64,000 nt of DNA from Trebouxia sp. TZW2008 (lineage: Eukaryota > Chlorophyta > Trebouxiophyceae > Trebouxiales > Trebouxiaceae). The notes under the pieces were generated by a model, which did no database searches, was not told the DNA's origin, and saw only the letters and a list, made by a program, of their open reading frames with translations. Positions 25,301-36,100 of the stretch are shown piece after piece. Location: the NCBI GenBank assembly GCA_002118135.1, contig BDIU01000145.1, positions 459 to 64,458 of the forward strand. The letters are read 5' to 3'. Each line of letters starts with the position of its first letter. Position 1 is the first letter of the stretch. The position numbers were made by a program, and so were the translations under genes.

Positions 25301-26498
25301 ATGCCACGTCTGCGGGCATGTTCATCATCAGCTGTGCAGTTATGCATGTCTGGTAATATTGTCAGCTAACCCAGTGCTTGCGAATTAGGGCTTGAACAGC
25401 ACCTGTCCCTCCAAAGCCAAAGCTGGCAGGATCATTGCCTAAGTCCAGGCTAGCTTGTCTGGTAGACCAGCCCACTCTACACAGCCCCTCATCTGCTACT
25501 GTGATCTCATAGTACACCTTGCCCTGAGTTGCACCGACTGTTGCCCTGCCACCAGCCCATGCTCTGTCATTGCGCGCCTGGCATCTGAAACCTACGCCCA
25601 CCATCAGAAACGTGCCTGGTATGGATCCTCGGCACTGGGAACTTTAAGCTTGCATTTAGCACTTGAAGAAGCACATTGTTAGACCCCCTGCTGAGACTGC
25701 CACAGAGCTATGCTAGATGAGCCATAGATGGTCTCAAGGAAGCGTACATGCGCGATGTGTGATCATGTAGACCATGCGTTTCATCAGTGCATTGAAGAAG
25801 GAGTGTTGGGATTCAAGCTAGGCACAGAAGACAAAGCTTACTGGCTGGTTGCATGCACCAAACTTGTTTACCTGTGTGGTGAAAGGTGCGTGATGCTTAC
25901 AAACAGCCAAGCAACTGAGTTTCAGTAACACCCACCATCTGGACTGACAGCAAACAGTGCGTCGCGGTCTTCAGAGCTCAACACACATTCCAGCATCTCC
26001 TTCTCATGGCGCCTGCAAACCCACATCCAGTCAACTTCTATTTTGAGCATGCTGTGCTGTGACCTTCATGCCATGGAGGCGTTCTAACCTACCCTGACGT
26101 TGAGGCACCACCATCTTGCCGGCTTCTGATAGACTCATGCACCACCTGCAGCATTGGGAGTCCAAATGCGCCTGTCTTGCCACTGCCAGTCTCGGCGGCC
26201 GCCAGCACATCTCCTCCACCAAGGATGAGAGGTATGCACTCATACTGTATTGCAGTTGGCAACCTGCAAACAGCACTTGCATGTGCCGAGCTTGAAATTC
26301 AGTGCTTCTGCTGACGCCAGACAAAACGCAAGGGGTCTGAATGAGACAGGTTGGACGCTGGCAAACTCAAGCTGCGGCATGTGCTGCTGCAGCGATGCAG
26401 GCTCAGTGTTGTAGGACGTACTGCCATCCGAGCTCCGCAACTGCTTTCCCTAGTTCAGGCGTCAGGCCAAGATTCTCGTGCTCAAAGGCTGTCGCCAT
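16335..26498 (-). CDS. DDX1: ATP-dependent RNA helicase DDX1
   Basis: Fourteen exons join in phase to 756 residues, close to animal DDX1: 26498-26422, 26263-26093, 26012-25936, 25591-25403, 24080-23787, 23313-23092, 22671-22508, 21966-21877, 21370-21129, 20630-20474, 19396-19255, 18178-18003, 17379-17239 and 16463-16335. Helicase core 1 holds AAETGSGKT; the SPRY domain is inserted after it ([18 protein letters not shown] to [14 protein letters not shown]), the hallmark of DDX1. Then come [46 protein letters not shown] and [12 protein letters not shown], the standard DEAD-box motifs. The last exon matches the conserved DDX1 C-terminus. In animals DDX1 belongs to the tRNA ligase complex and acts on RNA-DNA hybrids and RNA ends. 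The tRNA-splicing subunit Sen54 is encoded 20 kb away. The donor of intron 10 is GC. Confidence 0.95.
16490..16850. repeat. Echo repeats before last DDX1 exon
   Basis: Units containing tttctgcatgctgcc and actgcat recur about every 60-65 bp in the last intron. They resemble the intron side of the final exon's acceptor (tctgtacgctgcccacaaagaactgc). Exon sequence itself is hardly included. Confidence 0.65.
17395..17870. repeat. Exon-edge echoes of DDX1 exon 13
   Basis: Four copies (about 17400-17480, 17520-17600, 17705-17780 and 17790-17865) repeat the stretch from ggtctgctgctaagggctgc to tttcctgaa at the acceptor of exon 13 (true edge 17379/17380). Coding frame is lost in most copies. Confidence 0.85.
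17872..18000. repeat. Decamer tandem array in DDX1 intron
   Basis: Near-perfect repeats of acagcacggc grade into acagcacagc at both ends. The array begins right at the donor of exon 12 (18003/18002) and so forms the 5' end of intron 12. Such homogeneous repeats indicate recent expansion and likely length polymorphism. Confidence 0.95.
18340..18720. repeat. Exon-edge echoes of DDX1 exon 12 acceptor
   Basis: Three copies near 18355-18435, 18525-18605 and 18680-18710 repeat caccagactgatggccagcccaagc and the following acceptor of exon 12 (18178/18179). A short (cat)n run at 18187-18225 sits between exon and echoes. Confidence 0.8.
18880..19210. repeat. Exon-edge echoes of DDX1 exon 11 donor
   Basis: Three copies of the segment coding the motif VI end (HRVGRVG) with its donor, at about 18885-18990, 19005-19100 and 19125-19230. 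Each reads like ctcacccactcgcccttctctgtggatgtagtcctcag, as does the true junction at 19255. The following intron bases (cagcaatgtcaagcagcatgcaagc) are copied too. Confidence 0.9.
19480..20040. repeat. Scattered echoes of DDX1 exon 11 acceptor
   Basis: Pieces of exon 11 recur upstream of its acceptor, e.g. accacatatggcaggccagca at 19499-19520 and the ttgctgccacatc...cagatca...gatgtcaccgtcttt...gcctgca block at 19920-19978. The 19540-19880 part has no clear source. Confidence 0.7.
20076..20153. repeat. (tgatc)n pentanucleotide microsatellite
   Basis: Imperfect tgatc units with a few substitutions, in the DDX1 intron between exons 10 and 11. Confidence 0.9.
20245..20960. repeat. Exon-edge echoes on both sides of DDX1 exon 10
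   Basis: Downstream of the exon, 20254-20350 repeats the donor side (agaggagactagcctgcagagcgtcatgcc). Upstream, copies at about 20690-20735, 20745-20820, 20835-20880 and 20900-20945 repeat the acceptor side (caggttgtcacagtcaaaatttgtcctgca). The true exon is 20630-20474. Confidence 0.85.
22320..22940. repeat. Exon-edge echoes on both sides of DDX1 DEAD exon
   Basis: Donor-side copy at about 22325-22440 (agcagcttttggcaatttag and the following edge). Acceptor-side copies at about 22690-22815 and 22855-22945 (cttgccagactcactgaagtc, caccaccc or catcacc, then cctgca). The true exon is 22671-22508. Confidence 0.85.
24100..24375. repeat. Exon-edge echoes of DDX1 SPRY exon
   Basis: Two copies (about 24115-24245 and 24275-24385) of the first ~100 bp of exon 5 plus its acceptor (true edge 24080/24081). 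They still contain tctgcccataggcactgccgtagtcattg, the SPRY segment, and the acceptor with the preceding intron; period about 150 bp. Confidence 0.9.
24915..25310. repeat. Exon-edge echoes of DDX1 exon 4 donor
   Basis: Three copies about 155-160 bp apart (starting near 24920, 25078 and 25235) of gaacagcacctgtccctccaaagccaaagctggc, the donor side of exon 4 at 25403. Downstream intron sequence (cagctgtgaagctgtgcatgt) is repeated with it. Confidence 0.9.
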
Positions 26499-27126
26499 AT
26501 CGTAAGCAGCAGCCCGAAATAAGTCACAGAGATACGCATGCACAGCAGTGATTGATCACGGCGGGTCCAGCTTCTCGGTGCGCTGGGCTTGATTCGATTT
26601 CAGTTTAGTCCAGAACGTCTATCTGGTCGCTGCTGTAGTCGGCAGCACTATGAGCTGCTAGCAATGCGAAAATCGCTGTGCTACGAAGTCAGCATGGCAT
26701 TGTGACGGTCAACTTCTTTGTTGAAGCCAAAGGTGAAGCTGACTTGATTGCATTGCAGCAATGCAGTAGCGCTGGCTTAGCTTGCATAGCATTCAATGCA
26801 ATTAGGTGTCTAAATGGGTGTCCAGCTAGCTCCAGAATTCATCATCACAATTTACAGTGCACGAACGGCCTCAGCCATGCAATTGCCAAAAAATCAACGC
26901 TGCCTGAGATCTCATTGCAGCAAAAGAAGTCCACAAATGCAGTCAACAGAGAAACGAAGGAGTGAGCGTACGCAAGCACAAAATATCTGCAACCATTCAG
27001 TAGTAGCACTAGTGCTCAGTCTGTTTCAGTCATTCAAGCTGACACTCAGAAGGGTTGTAGCCAGTTGCACATTTGTAAATTGTGATTCCATTGTGCATTT
27101 ACGTTTGTAATCCTGCAACACTACAG
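26499..27126. other. Intergenic: DDX1 promoter and TMC 3' flank
   Basis: Both neighbours lie on the minus strand. No credible exon was seen. This contains the likely DDX1 core promoter; no TATA-like box or other recognisable element stands out. Confidence 0.35.
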
Positions 27127-30100
27127 CTACAGCTGACCAGGCACGCCCTTGAAGTTGTAACTCTTGCCAGAGGCGTCAACAAAGGACGTGCCTCGCTTTG
27201 ACCTCTGCTGTGCCATGTAGGCCCTAGCATGCACATTGGCAAGATCATCCGGGTCAGGGGCAGAACTGCTAGGGCCCTGCTGCAGGGGCTCTGTGCTCTG
27301 GTTGCTACTGACACTGGCAGCCCTTGTGACGTCAGGCTGAAACAGGCTGATGCTGCGCAAACCCCTGGGACTTGAGCTGACCGGGCTGAGCGGGCCTTGC
27401 CCTGCCATGGGGCTGGCCGGGGCCTGCCCTGCTGTGGGGCTCAGGGGGCTAGATGTTGGGGGCCCTGCCTGCATTCATTCATTCATTCATTCATTCATGC
27501 ATTCAGTCATGCGGTCATGCAAGCGTGCATATATTTATCCATTTGTTTATTCATTCAGTGCACTTGCTAGGCAGGCTCTGGAACTCAGCAGTCAACAGCC
27601 TTGATGCAAGTCTGCCAGAAGCTGTTATGAACAGGACATGCAAGGCACATAAGTGCTTGTACGCAATCTACTGAATGGCTGATCCCTCAAGTTTGCAACA
27701 ATGGATGGTGGAGGCAAGTGCGGCCCTGCCTGCAAGCTGCGCTTGGCCAGGACTGGCTTGTCCAGTGGGCTGGCAGGGGCTGAGGGGGAGCTATAGGGGG
27801 TCACCTCTGTGGTGCTTAGGGGCGCTGGCGGGTTCCACTTCAAGTTGGACTTGACTGGCCTAAGCCCTGCTGAAGGCGACTTGGGCATCTGCAAATCAGG
27901 AAAGGAATACTTTTAATCAATGACAGAACAACATTGATTGTTGAGCATCTGTACCCATGCAGTAACGGCATTGACCGTCTTGTTCAAGACTCAACTATTT
28001 AAAAGCAATTAGAGACCACTCGCTCAAACCAATGACATGCAAGCTGTCAGAAGCTGTCCATGCAGCTTCTCTGCAGCTGCTCACGATGTACAAGCAATTC
28101 TGAGTGGGTCATGAGCACAGGAAAGCATGGCACACAACTTGCTTGCAACTCATCACGATCCCATCTGGCCAGCACTGATATGTCAGCACTGACCAAGACA
28201 TGAATAGCGCTGACCTGAGGTGCACCAGGCAACATCATGCCCTTGTGAGTCATGCTGAGTCTGGCCAAGGTCTGACACATGCGTACCTGAGGTGACTCAT
28301 GCAACAGGATGCCCTCATGAGTCATGCTGCGGTCCTCCCTGCTCAAAGGGCCCTCTGCAAAGGGCCGCTCCTCATCTGTTGAGTGGTGCTGAGCAGCAAT
28401 GAAGGACTTGCCAGAGGAGAAGGATGCGTCAACAGACTGTGGTGCAGAGGAGGCACGGGAGCCACGCTTCCTTGTCACAAGCACCTGCAAGCAGTGTCAG
28501 CAGCGTCAGGATCAGCAAGTGTTCATGACAGCAACAATAGCTGTGCAACACAGCAGCAGTGTCAGTGGCAGCAGCAGCAGCAGCAGCAGCACAAAACCCA
28601 AAGAATGCTTGTTCTTCAGAAGTACCACTGCGGTCAGAATGAAGTGAGTCATCTCCAGTAAATTGGCCTGACAGCATGAAGTGACCTCATGTTCAGTGGC
28701 CTTGTTTAGAAATTTGCTGTACCTTGACTTGCATCTCGCGCCTGTACTTGTCAAACTCCTCCTTGAGCTTGGTGGATTCTCGGTAGTAGCGCTTCAGCTT
28801 GCCCCGAGCAATGATCAGCCAGAAGGCAATGAACACAATGATGCTGCCCAGCACAATTGGGTTGATCAGCCATGTCAGCACTGTATTCACAAACCTGCAG
28901 CAAACTAGTTTGTCACAACCAGAACCGAAAGTTGCTTCACACAAAGTTAGCCTGCATTTTCCCACTGATAATGTGACTCAACATGAGTGTATCAATTTTG
29001 CCTGTGATCAGCCCATCACAGAGACAGTTAAGGAACGAAACAATCAGGGCAACAGTGCAAATGCATGATGGCGCCACGCCATGGAGACACAAATTATGAC
29101 TGCACTCAAATGCACTTTGATTGCATGTCTAAGTTTAGTGGATGAGTGAGCAGACACAGCACGCTTTGTTTGGAGCATGCAGACCATAGCAAAGGGTAGG
29201 CAGGGGCACTGACTTTTGTGAGGTGACAGCAGCCACCAGGGCTGACTTCATGCTAGTGCCCTGATGTGGGCCACATCGCTGCCGAGTCACTTGCAGGTCA
29301 TACACCAACGGCACAGTTGTCAGCACCACTGTCACTGCAGCAGCACAGCACCATGTCAGCATGCGACTTCAGTTTGTGAACATGCAAGCAGATGTGGCAC
29401 TTGCATCAGCGCCTGCAGGTGACACACCCATGTCAACCGTCTTTGGCACCAACGCTGTCATACACCAAGGGTACAGCTGTCAGCACCACCGTCACTGCAG
29501 CAGCAGAGCAACCTGTCAGCACCTGAACCAGGCACACTTGTGCACAGACTTTGGAGGCACAACCAGGATGCTTCATGCCTGAGTATCCACATACCATCAG
29601 AAGGGAGGTGTGCGCGATGTATCGAGCTGGAAAGCTGTTGATGCGTGATTGTCGGGGCGCATCAACAGCGCATGAGGGTGCTGTGAAAGAGCAAACAACA
29701 GTACTGGTTCCAGCTCAAGACATCAGCACAAGACAAACCTACACAGATTCAGGCAATTTCAGACAGATGACAGCCAATAGATTGAGACAGGCTTTATCTC
29801 AGAAGGTATGGCAAATGTTTGTAGCCTGGTCTACATCCAAGTCTGCACATGCTGCAAAGGCAAAAAGCTGCAAAGGGCTGATCAAGGTGCTTACATAACA
29901 TGAGGCCATAAGCCAGGTTGGAGGTACGTGAAGCAGAGTAACGGATCTTGGGAGGCTGGTGCAGCCACACCGCCAGCAGCAGCTTGAAATAGAAGGAAAT
30001 GACATTTGCAGCCAGGCCAAAGACTGGCAGCAGGGGAGCGTACATGCTGCCCAACCAAATCAAGGCTTGGTTCTCTATTACCTGAATCACCACCTGGACA

Positions 30101-33100
30101 AACACAGCTATTGGTACATGCAACTCCAAAAGTCAGGCCTTTGTGCAGCAGGTCAAAAATTAGCAGCAGGGGAGCATACATACTGCCTGACCAGATCATG
30201 GCCTGTTTCTTTAATTTGCATAATGACCTGAGCCAACATAACAACTCTTGAGCACAAGTGCAAGATCCAGCCTTGCATAAAGAGGTGCTCAAGCTTATGA
30301 CTGGAACAAATGCAACAGGTTGTGAGAAGTGTTTTGGCCCGATGTACGACAAGCATTCATCAATGCCAGACGCCTCCATGATGTTGCGTAGAGACTTTCA
30401 GTGCATTGCCCACAGTCTGTGTGTGAGATGTTGGTGCTGTTTGCGAGGCGTCAAGCAATGCATTGAGACATTGAAATGTCGGTCGCTTGACAGCACAGCC
30501 TGCAGCATGAGTAACGTTGTGTTGCAACTGTGTAGCATGCTGACTGCTTGCATTGCTCAGATCCATTGCTTCGCTTGCATTAGGAGTCTTAAATGCACAA
30601 ATGTATGACTCCATGTGCAGGCACAATCAGAAATAGCTGCCGCCGCACACAAGAAGTGGGCCTTGGGACGAAGTCATTTGGCTTAATGACGTTGGTAGTG
30701 ACAAGGGCAATTGCTTTGATTGCGTCAGGAGTGGCCGGGTCATGAGTATGCAGGGCACTTACCCAGGGGGCGTCAATGTGTGACTCCATGTGCAAGCACT
30801 TCCTGGCCAGGGCTGTCAGCAGCTCCACACAGTTGATTGACACCACATTGGTCAGCACGTACTTATAGAATGTGAACCCAATCACATCCTCAGCACACCC
30901 TGGCACACAGTAGCCCTGCAGTGCCACAAGTTGCATAATGCCAAAGTTCATAATAGCAACAATAAAAGCTGAACTTGTAGAATGTGAACCCAATCACATG
31001 CCGCACACCCTGGCACACAGTAGCCCTGCAGTGCCCAGCTTGATATTGTGCTCATGCTAATGCTAGTGGTAGTGGTAGCAGGGCCTGAGGTTCTCAGCAT
31101 ACACTATGGCGCAGCTGTCAAGTCATATGATGCCACTATTGCAGCCGGCTTGCAGCACATCTGTCAGGTTGACAGCATCTGACTACAACACATGCACCAA
31201 GCAAGTACAAGCACCTTGACGTGCAGCATGAACAAAGTTGGCTAGCATGTACAGTTCAACAGGCGCATGACTACCTTGGTTCCTTTCAAAGGTATCTAGC
31301 GGGGTCGTTTACCTCGAGGCCCAGAGTGTTGGTGCTGTTTGAGCAAGTGGCATCGCAGCATTGCAATCCCCTGCTGCAGGATGCATCAGCGTACACCACG
31401 CCCAAGCTGGGATCACATGTCTGCAGCCAACGTGATCCATGTCATTGATGCAACAGATGCCTGATTGGCAGCCACTTGAGAGACGCTGAGCAATAGCACC
31501 ACACTCAAGATGTGCGTATATAGCAGCATGGATTGAATCAGCAGACAGCAAGACACTTTCAGCTGCACTTGAGTGGTCATATGGTACAAACTGTTGCTGA
31601 CCATCAGCTATCAAGTCAAGTGCATCATCACGTGCAATCACTGATGCAGCTGCTGTGAGCAAAACAGTCAGGCCATGTGTCCACATGCAGCGGCTCATTG
31701 ATGCACAGCAGAACACGTCAACACAGATGAATGGTTTGCGCCACTGTAACAAGATCCAAGGTAAAGTGTGCTCACTGTCAAGTAGTCTGCATAGTTGCTT
31801 GTGTGCAGGTACTTCTGAGCTGTGTTGGCATTGGTCTGAATCACAAACAACTGGTACACCAAGGTTGCCAGGTTGATTGTCTTCAGCACAAACAGCTTGA
31901 CTGCTTCCACCTGCACAGCAACTTGACTAGAATCATGCTTGCTATAACAACGCGTCTATTGCATCAAAAGCTGAGAAGGCAGACAGCTACGTGAGCACAT
32001 GGAGTTGGAAGCTTAAACAGGAGATATGCAGCATGTGACTAGATAGCAGCACATGATCTGCAATTTGCAAGCAAGGTCAATGATACCATGAGCTGCCTTG
32101 ACAAAGCACAGTTAGCAGCAAGGGTGCTGGTCAATGCTTGTGTCATCTGGTGCGGGCACTGACATCGTTGCTCCCTAAGGTTGGCTATTGGTTGGAGCTG
32201 TCGTCCATGCATTTCATGAGGTTGCGCGTATTGGTTCATTCATTGCAACGCAAAGCGCCAAGGCTAGATGCAGCCAGCAATAGCTTGAGTTATGCTGATG
32301 CAGCATTTTGCTGGCTACTCACATTGGTGCGGACATTGGGATGCCACTCCTCAAGGTCAGTGCTGAAGGAGACAGCTTGACTGCTGACAATGTTGATGAA
32401 GGACAGGCAGATGGTGGACCCAAAACCAGTGTTCAGCTCCTGAATGATCTGCTGCTGGTATTTGATCACAAAGAAGGTGCCGGCAGCAGTCCAGCCCACA
32501 ATGCCTGGCCACACAATGACCAGCAGCAATGCCTGCAACATGCCAGGCACAAGTCATTAGTCAAGCTGAGTGTAGACTGCGGAGTTGAACTAGTTTCTAG
32601 CATAGCCAGCTTGAATCTGCAGCAAGCAATGCCATCAGCAGATGGAAAGTCAAAGCAGCCTTCTTGCTTACTGTCGCTGCCCTGGATTATAGCCAACAAC
32701 GTTGCGTGGCTCACATATAGAAGCGTCTGCAACACATCAGACCAAAGACGCAAAGTCACGACAGCTTAGAGTGTTGACAAATGTCTTTCTTAGTCCGCCA
32801 TGTGGCAGGCCAAAACAGCAGACATGGCACAGCAAGAAGCTGTAGGTGTGGCAGGTGAGCACGGAAGGTCTTAAGCCATCAAGCTCAAAGCACACCTTGC
32901 GGATGTAAGCCTTGATCTTGGTCCTGGTGTCCTCAATCTTGTCTTCCAGCAAGGCGTCATTCACCATCTCCTTCAGCTGGTTGCGGATAGAATGCCGCAG
33001 GTTGCGGGCCGCTCCAGCATCAGTCAGGTGGTAGTCCCAGCTGGCAAACACCACAGTGGAAAAGGGGAACAGCTTGTTGCTGCCCACAAAGCCCGAGTCT

Positions 33101-36100
33101 CCCTCGCCCTGCATGGGTGTGGATTCTTCAATTGCATGCATGTGGCTTCACCGGCGAGACACTTGCATGCGAATGGCTTGACCAGTGAGAAAGCCACATT
33201 AAGCTGAACAACTCTGGCAGGGCAGCCAGTCTTGCTAGCAGTTGACAGTATGTGCCCTTGCATTACATGCAAGGATGCTGATCGCAACGCAGCGTAACAC
33301 TGCTGGCTAGAAACAGTGGCGCAAGACATCTCCATGCTTCATTAGACAGTTTCATACAGTTTACACAGGTTCTAACTACATGCAGGGCTTCTGCGCTGAG
33401 TGTGTGATTGGTGCAAGTGTACGCAAGCATGCTGACGACAGCTGCATGAGTATGCTGGGTCAGATCTTGTGAGAGAGATTTGGTGACGTTGGTCGAGGTG
33501 TTTGTTGGTGCTCATGATGCAGACAGACCTCAGACAAGAAGGCAAGTCAAATGATGTCAATGAAAGCCAATAGCGTTCATGCCTCAACATGCTCAACTCA
33601 TGAATGCATATCACATGCAGAGTGTCTGCATCCAGCTAGACTTCTTGCAATACTGTGATCCTCACTGTGATGTCAAGATCTTGCTACGCTATCTACATAT
33701 TCGTCCCGAGCATTTGCTGAAGACCTGTCGTGCATCCTAGCATAAACTGTGTCCATAAGAAAGAAGGCAGCCACTGCGGGCAGCAACTGCAATCAGCACG
33801 TTACCTGGAGACGCTGCTGAATGACATATAGCAAGATCAAGAGGCTGAAAAGGTACATGCCTCCCATGGCAATAGGCCACAGCAAATCAGGCCGGAAGAA
33901 GCCATGCTTTGTGCCCACTGTGTAGTTGTACCCACCTGTATACATCAAAGCCAACTCGCTGCTTGCTATCATAAGTTGAAGCAGTGGTAGTAACAGTAAG
34001 CTGTCTTGACGCGTGGTACAAGTTGTGACTGAAAGTCACTTTGTGAGCAATCTCAGCAGACTCTTGAAGTGGCAGCATGTAGCGAGAGCATGTCAACAGC
34101 ATGCAGTGCAAAAGCTGTCCAATGGCAGAAAACCTGGTTGTAAGCGAGTGTCAGACACAGCAATTCCTGGGCAGCATCAATGTTGGTCAGACATACAGCC
34201 ATGTCTGCATAGCACTTGACTTTGCCAGTCAACGGCTGCGCAAAAGCCAAAAGACTGGGCCCTGAAATGCTTGCTCACCATATACCAGGAAGGTGTCATC
34301 TAGGCCGTAGCCCTGTATCATCAGGCTTGGGCTGGTCTTCTTGAACAGCTCCCAGGAGAAGGACGTAGGTGGGCTGTTGAAGAAGGGGAACACTGCCAGA
34401 ACCACCCAGATGGCCAGAGCTAGAACATTGAGCCACAAAGCAAAGCGCAGGAAGTACAGGGTCAGTGACACATTGGATCCTGCATGCAATGCATCAGAAG
34501 GTGTCAATTATGTTGCTGCAAGAGGTGAGCCCCAGCAGCAAGTGCAAGGTGAGAAGAGTATTCCCAACTGCTGCGGAATGAGTGCCAAGTCAGAGGCAGC
34601 CGTTGCAACACCAGTGAGCGTGTGGAAAGACTACTGCAGAATAAAGTCTCAAGTCAGAGGCAGCTACTGCAACAGTGCTTAGAGTGCAGACATGAGACAT
34701 GTGAGAAAAGGCCCTAAGGGGTGTCATGATGCTGCCTGAAGCAGCATGCTTTCAAGCAACCTGCAACTGCTGGGTGTAAGTATGAGCGGTTTGACATGCT
34801 TGACCTCAATATAGCAAACTTGTAAACTACTGTTATTGTGCTGCATGCAAGTGCTTCAGTCAGATGTCAGTATGACAGACATACCATGCTTGCCCTCCAC
34901 CCTCTGGATGCTGGTCTTCCACAAGGTGAAGAAGCTGACAACACGACCGTAGTACTCCATGAAGGATGCAAAAGTCTCTGACCACTGGGACTTGCGCTTG
35001 AACAGCTCGCCCTCAGTCTCCTGGAAAACATGCATTGCAGCTACAGAATGCAGAGCCACCATAAAAGCCTCTTGAGTACAGCAGAAGCCAAAATTGAAGG
35101 ACATCACACGTATAGATCATATTGCTACATGTCATGGCAAGGCTGGGAAAATGGCTTTTGCCGGGTCTGTCTTGAGACAATATCAGCAGGCGTCAATGCA
35201 ATGCAGCATCGACATTCTCTAGATGCCAGCATAAGCAGCAACTCGACGCCAGTCACACATAGCCCTCATAGGCAAGCACTGCAACACAAACAAACAGCAC
35301 AAAGCATCAAGGCAGCAGGACCAATGGATCTAAGCAGCCACAGTGCAAGTGGCTTAATGTGCATAGGCAAGTACAAGGCCGGACATAGGTATCTGCCAGG
35401 GCCGGCTTCTTGTTCCTGTTGCCCCAATAGTCTATATACATATCACAAGACAGCTGGACCAGAGAAGCAATGATGGGACGCACCTCAAGGGTGCGCAGGC
35501 GAGCACAAGCCCTAGCGTAGGTGTCTGCCAAGGCCTGCTCCTTGTTTCTGTTGCCTCCAGTGCTGCTCATGAAGCTGGCCTCAGAGCGCGCCACCGATGC
35601 AAAGGAGCCTGCAGAGGACTCTGGCGCCAGGCGGGACTTGCTGGGCGCTGACATCTGCACATGCTTGCCTGCAGCCGCGTATTCAGTGTCAAAGCGTGTT
35701 GTTGTTGTCAGACTGTGCTATCTGTATGTTTGCCTACAGCAATGAAGACACTCTACAAAGTTGCTGCCATCTGTATGCATGCCTGCCAGCATGCAGACAC
35801 TTTGACAATGTGCTGCTGTTCACACTATTGCCTGCCAGCATGCAGACACACAGTTGCTGCCAATAGCAACACATGATAGCATGCTGGCCTGTAGGCACCA
35901 AGCCAATCCAGCATTTCACTGTCGCCACAACATATATATCAAAGCTGCAGCCTGAAACGCTAGCACCCTGATGGTTGCTACGGTCTTTTGGCAGGTCATT
36001 GTCTTGCTGACACCTGATTACAGTTGAGAGTATATGGTGCATGTGGATATTGTGCAGGGTCCAGGAGTGCTTGCCTGACACGCTCTGGCCAGCCAGCCGG

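Noticed and set aside
32675..32733. Possible extra TMC exon (TLLYVSHATLLAIIQ)
   Set aside because: Its donor leaves phase 1 while the next exon needs phase 0; skipping it joins 32896 to 32532 in frame and matches the TMC pattern.
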